From assembly GCF_030269925.1 (NCBI RefSeq), contig NC_085112.1:2295501-2359500 (forward strand): a DNA stretch of 64,000 nt, given 5' to 3'. Made by a program: the position numbers and the translations under genes. Source of the DNA: Bombyx mori (Eukaryota; Arthropoda; Insecta; Lepidoptera; Bombycidae). The notes under the pieces are model-generated. The model searched no databases. It saw only the letters and a list, made by a program, of their open reading frames with translations, and was not told the origin of the DNA. Shown here one piece after another: positions 22,673-33,756 of this stretch; the stretch's first letter is position 1, and every line of letters begins with the position of its first letter.

Positions 22673-22794
22673 TGTGGTAGGACCTTTTGTAAGCCCGCAC
22701 GGATAGGTACGACCATTCTGCCCTTTTCTGCCGTGAAGCAGTAGTGCGTTTCTGTCTTAAAGGTGGGACAGCCGTTATGCATATATAACTGAGA
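22673..22794 (+). mobile_element. Bm1 SINE fragment
   Basis: First half of the Bm1 tail (GTGGTAGGACCTTTTGTAAG to CAGCCGTTATGCATATATAA), with its 3' end lost. Confidence 0.7.
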
Positions 22795-22815
22795 CTTCAT
22801 CACCCTATGGATTAA

Positions 22816-23092
22816 CCCTTTAACCGCCATGTAGTACAACGATGCCTTACGTGGCGCACTGAAGTACTGTTACTAAGCGTCTAACTATTTTAATTGCCTA
22901 GCTTTGCCTTCTTTTGTTTGTTAATGTACTTTTTAATTATTTTGGTCTCTTAGAAAGAGATTATTTCTTTGTATCTTCGAATACGTCTTTTCCAGAGTCT
23001 ACTAGATATTCCGGCGCCTTAGTTACAGGAATCGAGATAATTACTTCAGTGCGCCACGCATGGCATCGGTGGTTTACATGGCAGTTGAAGGG
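22816..23092. mobile_element. piggyBac-like MITE with long TIRs
   Basis: Flanked by TTAA on both sides (22812-22815, 23093-23096). The ends begin CCCTTTAACCGCCATGTA and, on the complement, CCCTTCAACTGCCATGTA. The inverted match runs about 50 bp and includes CGTGGCGCACTGAAGTA. TTAA target sites and CCC/GGG ends are known hallmarks of piggyBac-type elements. The 277-bp length leaves no room for a transposase. Confidence 0.8.
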
Positions 23093-23430
23093 TTAAACGC
23101 GTTAGTTTGAATACGGATAACTAAGAATGTACTATCAAGGGCATTACTTCTTATATGCACCCTTGTTACTCCACGAATAGCGTAATGGCAAAATATAATA
23201 ACAAAACGAATGTATTTTTTTTTCAATTTTGTTTGTACACCCGCCCATTGAAAAAACAACTTATCATTATTAATCTTTCTCACATCTTCATTTATTTACA
23301 AGCGATAATCTCGGGTCATTTCCTGTTTGCGAAACATTTGATCATCAATACACATTGATAATTATTTCTATTGGCAGCTAAGCCATCAATAAACAAACCA
23401 ACGAAGGCCTAGCCCTTTTGTTCTCTCGGT

Positions 23431-23545
23431 AGGGCAGCGGCTTGGCTCTGCCCTTGGCATTGCTGAAGTTTATGGGCGACGGTAACCACTCACCATCAGG
23501 TGGGCCGTATGCTCGTCTACCTACAGGATAATAAAAAAAAAAACT
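23431..23545 (+). mobile_element. LINE 3' end (jockey-like family)
   Basis: GGTAGGGCAGCGGCTTGGCT, GGCATTGCTGAAG, CACCATCAGGTGGGCCGTA, then a poly-A tail. Same family as 46733-46998, which still encodes the ORF2 C-terminus. Confidence 0.7.
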
Positions 23546-23549
23546 TGCT

Positions 23550-24255
23550 AGTTTGTAGCTGATTCTGTTTGTATATTAAAAATGACTTGAAAGTTAAATA
23601 AGAGAACTTTGTTTTATGACTTCATTTGCACCTCTCATATCCCCTACAGGAGACGATTAAAGACACTTTGCACTGAACTTTAAGCTTTCTATTATTAACC
23701 TGAACGTATTTATGTTTTTAAAACCTTTTCTTTACTAATCACTACGTTAAAATTAAATAACATTACCAATTATTATTGATTCACAAAATAAATATTTTCA
23801 CACTACACGATTCATATAAATTACACGCACAGCTTTAGAAGATTTTGTATATACTTTTTGTTTTTTTGTTTTTTTTGAAAACGTTAAACCACAATCAACG
23901 TATGTCCAGCGCTTAGTGCTGTGTGTAGTTTTTCGGTGACAAACCCACTGATAACGATTAGATCGGCTCGCAACGATAACATGTAATTATTAATAATTTG
24001 TTTTATCGATTAAGTGATACATTTGTCTTGATAATTTAAAAAGATAAATGAACAGTTCGTAATGCCTAAATGCTTTTCAGCGGTTAATAATAATGGATAA
24101 AGATAATAGCTAGTGGGAGAGATGGATTTGTTCAGTTTTTGGTAAGTCGAAGGCTACTTAGTGCAGTAAAAGCTCCATCCAGGGTTACGTACTAAATTTT
24201 CTGATTACCTATCTAAGTTTTGTTCACAAATTACCTCTAAAGTAAAAGTGCGAAT
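23550..24255 (-). promoter_or_regulatory. candidate upstream region of the cadherin gene (tentative)
   Basis: Intergenic AT-rich DNA. Read on the minus strand it holds an initiator-like TTATCAGTGGG (about 23945-23955) and several WGATAR boxes at about 23949, 24028, 24040 and 24100. GATA factors drive many insect midgut genes, so this could be the promoter of the midgut cadherin. No donor site joining it to the acceptor at 19842 is obvious. This is inference only. Confidence 0.15.
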
Positions 24256-24261
24256 TCTGGT

Positions 24262-24463
24262 TTTTTTATTGCTTAAATGGATGGACGATCTCACAGCCCA
24301 CCTGGTGTTAAGTGGTTACTGGAACCCATAGACATTTACAACGTAAATGCGCCACCCACCTTGAGATATAAGTTCTAAGATCTTAGTATAGTTACAACGG
24401 CTGCCCCACCCTTCAAATCGAAACGCTGCTTACTGCTTCACGGAAGAAATAGGCAGAAATAGG
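24262..24463 (-). mobile_element. truncated Bm1 SINE
   Basis: TTTTTTATTGCTTAAATGG to CTTCACGGAAGAAATAGG, where GCAGAAATAGG is repeated and the rest is lost. Confidence 0.8.
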
Positions 24464-24469
24464 TTTAGT

Positions 24470-25110
24470 TACGATTTTCCTTTTAATTATAAAAGACAAT
24501 TTCTATTTTGTATGTTACAACGCACAGGAAATGCTTCGGAGTCAAGAAAACGCAGGATTAAAGGTGCTAAATTAAAAATATGACACTTATTTACAAACGT
24601 ATTTTAGATCAACACTGCGTTTCCGGGTAGGGGACATTAACTCAACTCCGGCGATCGCTGGTGGTGTGATTTTGAGAACAAGAAAGCATTTGTCACACTG
24701 CAAATTTTTTAACAAAAACTGAATATACAAGCTAAAAGTTTTTTTTAACTTACATCATTATTTACTTATATTTTAATAGCTAAAAATAAAACTTGTTAAT
24801 GATAAAGTAATTAGGCTATTGTCTCGGCATGCTGCGTCGCTGCATTCTAGAAAAGAATATTAATGATTACTAAATATGTTTATATACTAATGGGTAGCAT
24901 TCATTGACAGAAGTTTTCTCTGGAGTAACTACAATTGCATCAAGATTCATCACAATAGGATAAATGGTTTAGTCAGCGCATAGAGGACAAACATTTTCAT
25001 TTTAATTCGCCCTCTTGCGGATAACATTTTGAAAAAGATTGATATACTTGTATATTTATTACTAAACAAAGACAGATATGTGATATTTCGTATTTCTTAC
25101 TTAGAAAATA
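24470..25110. other. intergenic, unrecognised
   Basis: Nothing recognisable beyond A/T-rich sequence. Confidence 0.4.
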
Positions 25111-25116
25111 TACATC

Positions 25117-25262
25117 GTCATCATTATCATCAGCTCAGGCTGTCCACTGTCTCATGCTGAACATAGGCCTATCAAATCGATCTCCAGTGTGGCCGGTCTG
25201 TTCCCAGCGACTTTCACAAGGTCGTCGGTCCATCTGGTAGGTGGCAAATGCACAACTTCTAT
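25117..25262 (-). mobile_element. RTE-like 3' end
   Basis: The CATCGTCATCATTATCATC trinucleotide tail precedes GTCTCATGCTGAACATAGGC and the reverse-complemented C-terminal end, as in the element at 57318. Confidence 0.6.
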
Positions 25263-25374
25263 AGAACCATTTTAATCGTCCTATATTTAGAGGTGAAATT
25301 GCAAAAAAGCCCTTTCACGGTGTATGCTCACGTCATAAAATATATGTATGTAATGTAAAATGTATGTATGTAAT

Positions 25375-25793
25375 CAGAGACGTCTTAAACTAGGATGAGG
25401 CCCTTGGGCACACAAGAATTTGAGGCCCTTTTGAAAAGTAAAAAAAGCGAATTATAATAACATTTTTTTACTTAGTATGACCATTTATTATAGGTAATCA
25501 AATACAGTATGATATAATATATTATTAATGATATTAGAATGCTGCTGGTTTTTTGGTTACGATTTCGATAACGGTTTCTTTCGGGATTTCTGTTGTGCAA
25601 AATCTTCTATTATAGGCATAGTATATGCCTTGTAAATACCTTCTGATTGCTGATTTGTGAAAAAAGTGTAATGTGCCCGACAAAAATGTTTTGAGGATAA
25701 ACGTGTGAGAGAAATTGTCGGTCTTTCGGGGCCCCCTGAGAATGGGGGCCCTGGGCACGGGCCCCGTGTGCCCTTATGGTAAAGACGGTATTG
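25375..25793. mobile_element. hAT-like MITE, copy 1
   Basis: 419 bp flanked by an exact 8-bp duplication TATGTAAT (25367-25374, 25794-25801). Ends: CAGAGACGTCTTAAACTAGG and, on the complement, CAATACCGTCTTTACCATAA. Eight-bp duplications and CA...TG ends are typical of the hAT superfamily. It is over 90% identical to the copy at 31601-32023. Short frames inside are not a full transposase. Confidence 0.85.
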
Positions 25794-25849
25794 TATGTAA
25801 TCATAAAATGTATGTAGCCGACATAATTACGAGCTCTGCGTTGATGAGT

Positions 25850-26220
25850 CTGTGGGGAGATATACGACAAAGGGAAGATCTTCCACCGAGCGGGTGATAT
25901 TGCTAGGTAGACCGACGGTCCGAATGTTGTTGTTCGGAATTTGTATACGCATGTATACAAGCTTATCTTGAGAATATCGTAAGCGAGATTCAAATATCTT
26001 GTGATCTGTGATGACTATCACCACAAGCCACTCAGAACAAATATATTATATTCTAACCTATTCTATATGGTAATCTACTCTATAAGCTAACTGTATTTTG
26101 GGAGACACGAAAGAGGGTTTTATCGGTAGGAAATATTGTGTGCCCGTACGAATAGGTATCATCATCCTGCTTGTTCTTACTGTGAGATAACTTCAGCCTC
26201 AAATCTTGACGTTGGTGGAG
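25850..26220. repeat. old dispersed repeat, also near 35570-35790
   Basis: Weakly similar landmarks in the same order at both places: GGGAGATATACGACAAAGGG versus CGGAGATAAACAAAAAGGG, then a GAATGTTGTTGTTCGG versus GAATATTTTTGTTAGG block. Type unknown. Confidence 0.35.
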
Positions 26221-26234
26221 GTTTCCACATGCTT

Positions 26235-26257
26235 TATATATATATATATATATATAT
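26235..26257. repeat. (TA)n microsatellite
   Basis: About eleven uninterrupted TA dinucleotides. Confidence 0.95.
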
Positions 26258-26259
26258 TC

Positions 26260-26628
26260 TGACTGATAAATTAAAATAATTACACGTCATCTAGGAGATA
26301 TGTCATATCTTTAAAACAGAATATCATTTTATATTGTTTAAATCAGTTGTTTATTTTTATATAAGTTGCTATTTTTAGTAAAATAAAAATAATTATATTT
26401 TTTTAATTGAAAAAATTGGGTTAAATAACTCTGATGTAGTCGTATGACCTCAATATACAATGTTTGAGATCTAGATCGAAAAAACATTTCAATGTATTTA
26501 CTACATTCAATAAATGCATTTTGTGACGTATTTTATTTGAATACTATTTATCGATGTATAATCTCTTGAAATTTCGATAACAAATGCGTACCTACATAAT
26601 TCATGCAAACGTTAAAAATAGCTTATAT
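26260..26628. other. intergenic, unrecognised
   Basis: Very AT-rich, with no feature recognised. Confidence 0.4.
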
Positions 26629-26629
26629 A

Positions 26630-26922
26630 TTTTATATATAAAAATGAATTGCTGTTCGTTAGTCTCGCTAAAACTCGAGAACGGTTGGACCGATTTGGCT
26701 AATTTTGGTCTTGAATTATTTGTGGAAGTCCAGAGAAGGTTTAAAAGGTAGATAAATATGAAAATGCTCGGAATTAAATAAAAATAACAATTTTGTTTTC
26801 CCTTTGATGTGTCCCCCGTCGCTTCGGACGGATTCCTTTTATTTGTTTTAGTTTATTTTATACAAAAGTTTAGGTCTTTTAATTATCGATTGAGGCACTA
26901 CGAAGTCTGCCGGGTCAGCTAG
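26630..26922 (+). mobile_element. Helitron-like element, type F
   Basis: Opens TATATATAAAAATGAATTGC, continues with CGGTTGGACCGATTTGGCTA (a motif common at lepidopteran Helitron 5' ends) and closes GCCGGGTCAGCTAG before T. Confidence 0.65.
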
Positions 26923-26929
26923 TATTTTA

Positions 26930-27470
26930 TATTAATTTATCTCTATGTCCACGAATTCTAAATAGGGAACATCCCGTAACAATATCAATATCATCATCAT
27001 ACAATAACGGTAGGTTACTAACTAAACTAAATTATTTCTGTATATGTTAGATTACGTAGGATCAATATTGTTCCATTACTCATTTCTATTTTGGAAATTC
27101 AAAATACAAAACTGAATATTTTATCCTTATTCCCGAAAGAAAAAATCAGTAGCCAGGGTCAGTAGTTCATCCCATTTGGGCTAATCACAAAACAAATAAA
27201 TTTAAAATAGTAGATTTGTTTTACTATTTCAATGTTTCAATGATCTTTAGTTATGTACAATAAACAGTAAAGTATAGGGTGGTTGCCGAGAGATGGATTG
27301 AGTTTGAGAAGCGGCTCACCTTTCCTTGTGAAACTGGCATCGCCTTGAAGCCACCGGCATCTAGGATCCACCACTCACCCTTCCAACTCAAAGAGTTTTA
27401 ATCATATTGTTGTCTGCTTTCTCACACTAAAATAAAATAAATGTTTTTGTGCTTGTATTTTGTAGAATTC
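26930..27470. other. intergenic, unrecognised
   Basis: No coding or repeat signature identified. A TATCATCATCATACAATAA patch at 26990 may be a retroelement tail. Confidence 0.35.
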
Positions 27471-27476
27471 AATTTT

Positions 27477-27838
27477 TTTATACCTACCTATGTTGATAGC
27501 CTTGAGAGGCTATTTCAGCTTCGCCTTGACATGTAAGGTGAGCTCTCGGGGCTCAAACCGGGAGTGTTGCTAGCACTGGCCCCAACAAGAGCGGTGCTTC
27601 GCAGAATCTACCACCGGATTGGAAACGCGATCCACTGAGAAGATCCGGCGAGAAACTCAGTGGGCTGTGTCTGCAGGTTAATTTACTCGTTGAGCCCTTC
27701 CTCGCAAGCGACTGGTTCGGCGAGGAAGGTGACCGGTGCTTGAGGTACCTAAAAGCACCGTTAACGGATCGGGAGGATCCGTAATGACGTGTTTAGGGCG
27801 ACGTCGACTGTTTACCATTCGGTCCGCAGGATCGGGTA
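27477..27838 (-). mobile_element. LINE 3' end, longest copy in minus orientation
   Basis: From the reversed tail (ACCTACCTATGTTGATAGCC) through CTACCACCGGATTGGAAACG to GGACCGAATGGTAAACAGTC read on the minus strand. It extends further upstream than most copies; 50329-50725 has the same extension. Confidence 0.7.
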
Positions 27839-27874
27839 AAATTCCGTATAGTGTCATGTCATCTATATCGCAAG

Positions 27875-28555
27875 GCAGAAGTCGTGATAAGGAAAAGTTA
27901 CAATAAAAATATACTGCGCCCCTAATAGGGCATTTAAGGGATAAAATCACCTTTAAAGACTGGATTTCTGTAATGTTTGGTTTCATTTTGCTTAAAATGA
28001 GTGACAGTTATTTTAGAATAATTTATCCCTTAACAAACCAATACGGATGTTATGTATTCTAGTAGACATGCAATTGCGCGCGTGTGTGTGTGAGAGAGCT
28101 GTTTGTGATTGTATAGATGTTTACAACATGACGTATTGGTCGTACACACTACAGTAATGCGGACAATAATTATGAATTAATTGAATTGTAAATTTTAAAA
28201 TCAAGCCACTGTCAAATGGTATTAATGCAGACGAGAATATAATCGATTTAATGGTGAGGTCGCTCAAATGAAATAATAATAGCAAACTTAAAAAAAACAA
28301 ATGAGTTGAGAAATCGTTTACAAAAAAATAATCCAAATGAGATTTATGTTTAAAATCTTAACTGGTAGTATATTACTGTTATGTTCCACTGAAAGAATGT
28401 GCTTACTCTTCATACAGATGGACGGCATGTAGACATCCAGGATTTGTATATTTACCATATATTCCTCCTAACTTGGAATCACAGTTGGCGATTGCGGCTT
28501 TTACTAAGCTTCCAATTTTTATTGAAACATACCTTTACACAGGTATTTACACATA
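27875..28555. other. intergenic, unrecognised
   Basis: Contains a short GTGTGTGTGTGAGAGAG microsatellite at 28082. Nothing else recognised. Confidence 0.4.
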
Positions 28556-28561
28556 AAACTA

Positions 28562-28762
28562 CTAGCCGTACTCGCCCGCTTCGTTGGGCATTTAAAATTA
28601 ACATTATTATTAGGGAGTCCAACACTCATATAAATATTAGCCTATCCATTAAGTAAATGTATTTTCTACATGGATACCAAGTTTCAAGTCAATCGGATGC
28701 ATGGTTCAGTAGTTATAACGGAAAATCGTTAAAAACCACTGTAGATTATATATTAGTATAGA
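28562..28762 (-). mobile_element. non-autonomous Helitron, type A
   Basis: CTAG terminus at 28562-28565 and TCTATACTAATA terminus at 28751-28762. Confidence 0.85.
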
Positions 28763-28967
28763 TTTTATGGTATTATAATACGTATAGGTACCACTATGCC
28801 CTTCACGAAGCCAAAGATCGCAGCAGATGGAATCGTGCATGAGAACATGATGCAGCGGGGGAGTAATGATCCTCGGTAATGAGGAAAGCGACGCAAGCAT
28901 GGAATTATAATATGTATATCATTGTTTGCTATGTATACGTAGTATTTTATCTATACTAATCTATACC

Positions 28968-29414
28968 TCTATACTAATATTATAAAGAGGAAAGATTTGT
29001 TTGTTTGTTTGTATTGAATAGGCTACGAAACTACTGAATCGATTTGAAATTTTTTTTCACTTTTTGGAAGCTACACTATTCCCTAGTGACATAGGCTATA
29101 ATCTTTTTTAAAAAAAAAATCCTTAACTAAAATCCTTACTAAAACTCCAATAATGTAACCCAAGGTGTAAAAAAATTACCCAAAATATTCTTTACATGGC
29201 GTGCCTTGCGAAAGCTATTAATGATAGAATAAAATAATGTACTACGACTTTGTAGAACACATTATTATTTATAAACAGTGTCGCTACAACATATGTTTAA
29301 CTAATATAGTGGTGCCGTAATAAGTGTTCTTTTATTTAAAAAATAAATAAAACAACGTCAAATATCGTTGAGATTTTTGTTAAAGACCCGAGCGGAGCCG
29401 GAGCGGACCGCTAG
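28968..29414 (+). mobile_element. non-autonomous Helitron, type E (447 bp)
   Basis: Starts TCTATACTAATATTATAAAG and ends GGAGCGGACCGCTAG. A partial second start (TCTATACTAATCTATACC) lies just upstream at 28950. The minus copy at 31471-32350 has the same interior with a hAT-like insertion; 32919-33137 is an internally deleted relative. Confidence 0.85.
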
Positions 29415-29521
29415 CTTCCAATAAAGTAATGCACCTACCGCTGTATTTTCTGCATCACCCTTAGTTGACTGGTAGCGAATACCTTTGTCACTATGTCCGC
29501 CACTGGATTAAATAAATAAAA

Positions 29522-29632
29522 TCTTCGTAGCCTAAAGGATAAAACGCCCGGTGTATTCAAATCGATGCGACAGTGCCGATATCTGAATATCAATTTTTCT
29601 AATGCAATGTACTTAACTCACGAATTACTTTA
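29522..29632 (+). mobile_element. Bm1 SINE head fragment
   Basis: Only the tRNA-like head and part of the body remain (GTAGCCTAAAGGATAAAACG, AATATCAATTTTTCTAATGC). The B box is damaged. 3' truncation is unusual for a SINE and points to a later deletion. Confidence 0.7.
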
Positions 29633-29644
29633 ACTCCAAGACTT

Positions 29645-30390
29645 CAAACTAGGATGACCTGCATCAAGGAAACCAGAGACCGATATACATACTTACATAC
29701 GTTTTATTATATACACATATATAGATAATACAGATAAAGAACAAACATTTTCGGCGCAGTAATGTCTTTCCAAAGTGCAAATGGACCCACGACCCCGCAG
29801 TCCAATAGGCAGAGCGCTAACTACTTTGCTAACGAGTCCGTCGCAATATAATATGTCCGTTTATCTACCCAGTACCGTCGCAAAGGACAGACCGTATTCA
29901 AACTACAGACAGAGCTCACTCACTTGTCTCGGTCGAAGGCGGCGTTGCACCACAGTTTTATATTTATCTACCGCTCCTACAAGTAAGTAATAATTTCATT
30001 ATTTTAATAATTCTACATTAAAACACATGCGTACTGATTAAAATATGATGAATATTTAGAATTCTAGAAGTTGCGCTCGTAAAGAACTTTGACTTTTACG
30101 TAAGATAATGTGTTATGATGTTTCGTAATTTATTTAAGTATGTTGCTATGAATAATACATAATAATTATTGTGGTATTAATGATTTTCGTGTTTTATTAT
30201 AAGTTTGGGTTATTTTTTTTCTTAATCAATATAAACGAAGGTAGTTGGTAAATTAACAGCGACGCTACAAAAATAATACTGCAATTACTTGTAGGGACAT
30301 CGGTTCTGTGTGTTTTGCTTTGTATTTTTTGTTGGGACCTATCCGAGGTATTGTTCAAAATATGTAATACCATCGTCTCGCCATCGTTTA
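29645..30390. other. intergenic, unrecognised
   Basis: A short SINE-like scrap (ACCCACGACCCCGCAGTCCA with AGAGCGCTAACTAC at about 29784-29825) may be a tRNA-SINE head. Otherwise nothing recognised. Confidence 0.35.
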
Positions 30391-30398
30391 TTAATGCC

Positions 30399-30808
30399 TA
30401 AGCTATTGTCTCGACCAGTGTTTTTCCAAAGGTTTTTTTCAACTTACCTTCTCTCTTTTGAATTAACTCCACATTGTTCCCTTAAAGCTATAACATTTCC
30501 GTCTTCAAACAAGCGATAAATTAGAGGTTTGTCTATGGCCCTGTAATTTCTGTAGTCCATAAACGACGATCACCACTTACCATCAGGTAATCCGTACACT
30601 CGTCTGCTTCAGACAGTATTAAAAGCTATTTTATTTTAATTTCGTCTACAGTTGTGATTACTTGTCAATGATTATGATTACTTATCAAGGGTAGGCAATC
30701 GCTTGGCTTTGCCCCTGGCATTGCTGAAGTCCATGGGCGACGGTAACCACTCACCATCAGGTGGACCGTAAGCTCGTCTGCCTAGTAGGTAGTAGGCCAA
30801 CAAAAAAA
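30399..30808 (+). mobile_element. two LINE 3' ends (jockey-like family), one old, one young
   Basis: A decayed copy (30399-30625) keeps only landmarks (CACTTACCATCAGGTAATCC, CGTCTGCTTCAGAC). A better copy (30688-30808) has GGCTTTGCCCCTGGCATTGC, CACCATCAGGTGGACCGTAA and a poly-A tail. Confidence 0.6.
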
Positions 30809-30962
30809 AGCAGCGACAACTCCCATTCGCGGACCCCTATAGGTGTATTGTCTTATAATCTCATACGAAAGTAGTCTGTTTGCTTGATAATTATATAGCC
30901 TATTTCCGCTTAGCAATCGTGCGTTCAAATTTGAAGAGTGGAAAATCCGTTATCCTATAGAG

Positions 30963-31286
30963 CAGTGATTCTCAACCTTTTTTTTGTTGCCGCACATATT
31001 TAACTTTTTCAAAATTTGGCGGCACAAAAAAAAGAAAGAAAAATTATTTACTTACTACAACACACTGCATAAATAGTTTATCAAAAAATTTTAATATACG
31101 AAATAAACTAAAATATACTATTTTTTTTTGTCGATTTATATATATATTCATGTTTAAAATATTTTTCTTTTCAAATGATATAATTTAATAATATTAACAT
31201 TATTATATATTCGCAAAATTTGGCGGCACACTTTTGAAATTTGGCGGCACACAAAAGTGCCGCGGAACAGTGGTTGAGAATCACTG
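30963..31286. mobile_element. hAT-like MITE with CAGTGATTCTCAACC ends
   Basis: 324 bp bounded by perfect inverted ends CAGTGATTCTCAACC and GGTTGAGAATCACTG and by an exact 8-bp duplication CTATAGAG (30955-30962, 31287-31294). Inside are repeated TTTGGCGGCACA motifs in both orientations. It is very AT-rich, with no transposase. Confidence 0.9.
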
Positions 31287-31340
31287 CTATAGAGAATTGG
31301 GATGAGGGACTCGTTTTTTTTTATTAATGTTTTTTTGAAC

Positions 31341-31436
31341 TCTTCTCAAACTGAAACGCATTACAGCTTCACGACAAAAATAGGCAGGGTGGTGGTACTT
31401 ACCCGTGCGGCTCACAAGACGTCTTACTACCAGTAC
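31341..31436 (-). mobile_element. Bm1 SINE fragment
   Basis: CTCAAACTGAAACGCATTAC to GTCTTACTACCAGTACC, the distal half of the tail. Confidence 0.75.
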
Positions 31437-31470
31437 CATATGTTGTTATGTCTATGGGATATATAAAATA

Positions 31471-32350
31471 CTAGCAGCCCGCTCCGGCTCCGCTCGGGAC
31501 TTTAACATTATTTTCAACGATATTTGACGTTGTTTTATTTTGTTAAATAAAAAAAACATTTATTGCGGCATAACTATAATAGTTAGACATATGCTATCGC
31601 CATGGACGTCTTAAACTAGGATGGGGCCCTTGGGCACACAAGAATTTGAGGCCCTTTTGGAAAGTAAAAAAGGATTATATGGATTATAATAACATTTTTT
31701 TACTGAGTATGACCATTTATTATAGGTAATCAAATACAGTATGATATAATATGTCATTAATGATATTAGAATGCAGGTTTTTTGGTTACGATTTCGATAA
31801 CGGTTTCTTTCGGGATGTCTGTTGAGCAAAATCTTCTATTATTGGTATAGTATATGCCTTGTAAATACCTTCTGATTACCGATTTGTGAAAAAAGTGTAA
31901 TGTGCCCTACAAAAATGTTTTGAGAATAAGCGTCTGAGAGAAATTGTCGGTCTTTCGGGGCCCCCTGAGAATGGGGGCCCTGGGCACGGGTCCCGTGTGC
32001 CCCTTATGGTAAAGACGGTATTGGCTATCGCGACACATTTTGTAAATAATAATGTGTTCTTAAATGTCGTAGTACAGTCTTTTATTCTATCATCAATAGT
32101 TTTTGCAGGGCACGCGATGTAAAGAATATTTTAGGTAATTTTTTGACACCTTGGGTTACATTATTGGAGCTTTAGTAAGGATCGCTAATTTAAAAAAAAA
32201 AAAAATTATAGCCTATGTCACTCAGGAATAGTGTAGCTTCCAAACAGTGAAAGAATTTTTTAAATCGGCTCAGTAGTTTCGGAGCCTATTCAATACAAAC
32301 AAACAAACAAATCTTTCCTCTTTATATTATTATTATTATTAGTATACTTA
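31471..32350 (-). mobile_element. non-autonomous Helitron, type E, with nested hAT-like element
   Basis: The 3' end CTAG is at 31471-31474 after CGGAGCGGGCTG on the minus strand. The 5' end is near 32350, where a TAATAATAATAATA expansion blurs the usual TCTATACTAATATTA start. Removing 31601-32031 restores colinearity with 28968-29414. Confidence 0.85.
31601..32023. mobile_element. hAT-like MITE, copy 2
   Basis: 423 bp with an exact 8-bp duplication GCTATCGC (31593-31600, 32024-32031). Ends CATGGACGTCTTAAACTAGG and, on the complement, CAATACCGTCTTTACCATAA. Inserted inside the Helitron at 31471-32350. Confidence 0.9.
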
Positions 32351-32639
32351 TAGATGTATAATCCTTAGTTGTTAACCTTTAGTTAGTATGCTCGTTCCAA
32401 AAATAACCAAAAAATTGCGTAGCTACTCCTAAAGTTAACACTATGACACTTTGTATTATGTTTAAAAGTTAATATTATTACTGGAATTCGCCTGAATCTA
32501 AATCCGACCATAATCACTGACACCATAAGATTCATTTTATGTATTTCGTTTTTTCTATTGTTTATTCATATTTATTTTTCTAAAGATTGAAATAGAAACC
32601 GTGCTAGGTTTTTATTCATGTCACTACTAGCTTAAGCTA

Positions 32640-32918
32640 TAGACAAATAATATTAAAGCCAAACAATATTAATCTATTCTGAATTTGACCGCAGACTTTA
32701 ACAATAAACAAAACAGTATTTATGCGCGTGTGTGTGTGTGTTAACTGCATGGATAGGGTGTCTAATGTTTTTTTACTGATTTAATATATTTTTATGCATA
32801 ATTTAAAGAAAAAAAATAACATTCAGCACTCCTTCTCTATATTCTCTATAAGTGTGGGCAATTTCATACTCCAACGTTCACGCAATTTTGATAAAAAGGG
32901 GTACAAAGTTTTTGCTCA
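32640..32918 (+). repeat. dispersed repeat, copy 1
   Basis: Shares CTTCTCTATATTCTCTAT, ATTTCATACTCC and GGTACAAAGTTTTTGCT landmarks in order with 39568-39820. Superfamily unknown. It is followed directly by a Helitron start. Confidence 0.6.
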
Positions 32919-33137
32919 TCTATACTTTAATATTATAAAGAGGAAAGATTTGTTTGTTTGTATTGAATAGGCTCCGAAGCTACTGGACCGATTTGAAAAA
33001 TTCTTTCACTGTTTGGAAGCTACCCTATTCCCGAGTGACATAGACTATAATATTTTTTGGAAAAAATTACATCGCGTGCCCTGCGAAAACTATTTGTTTT
33101 ATTTGTTGACCTCAGAGGAGCGGGAGCGGGCCGCTAG
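32919..33137 (+). mobile_element. internally deleted type E Helitron
   Basis: TCTATACTTTAATATTATAA to GGGAGCGGGCCGCTAG, followed by T. Confidence 0.8.
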
Positions 33138-33139
33138 TA

Positions 33140-33495
33140 TATTAATATATACATATAAATATAAAGATTAACATGTGTTCGAAATACTAAATATATGCTG
33201 TCTTGTTCTATTGGTCCCTAGCGTATATAAGTTTCAAGCGAAGTTTGTTTCAGCAGACTTTTTTTTAAAATATCGTATGGAAGGTCAAGTGTATTTACCG
33301 GTGTTCAAAATCACAATCCAATCACGACATCACATCGTGAATGCCGTGCTTAAGACATGAGTTGGTCTTCCCGCTCCTCAGAACACGACAATCGGATGAT
33401 TAAGATATTTAAGGGCTTTCTGCGCGGTTACAAATGTGTGGGAAAATTATACGATAAACATTGAGGATTAATATCGTGGTCGGATAAATGGTATC
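33140..33495. other. intergenic, unrecognised
   Basis: A short open frame (33175-33360) has no recognisable motif and I do not call it. Confidence 0.35.
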
Positions 33496-33497
33496 AT

Positions 33498-33690
33498 GTA
33501 GCCCACTGAGTTTCTCGCCGGATCTACTCAATGAGTCGCGTTTCCGATCCGGTGGTAGATTCTGAGAAGCGCGGCCCTTGCTAAGGATCGTGTTAGCAGC
33601 ATCGTCAGGTTTGAGCCCCGTGAGCTCACCTACCAGCCCGGCGACGCTGACATGGTCTCTCTAGACCATCAGCCTAGGAAGGAAAAAAAA
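33498..33690 (+). mobile_element. LINE 3' end, short copy
   Basis: CACTGAGTTTCTCGCCGGAT to ATCAGCCTAGGAAGGAAAAA. Followed by (GCTA)n-like GGCTAGCTAGCTAGC. Confidence 0.75.
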
Positions 33691-33756
33691 GGCTAGCTAG
33701 CTAGCTTGTCGGTAAATTAACGCCGTTGCTTCATCAGCCTTAGGTCCGAATATATA

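Noticed and set aside
25534..26024. Overlapping minus-strand frames of 65-127 codons
   Set aside because: They run across the hAT-like MITE boundary and have no transposase motifs.
26235..26257. Regulatory element
   Set aside because: It is a plain TA microsatellite.
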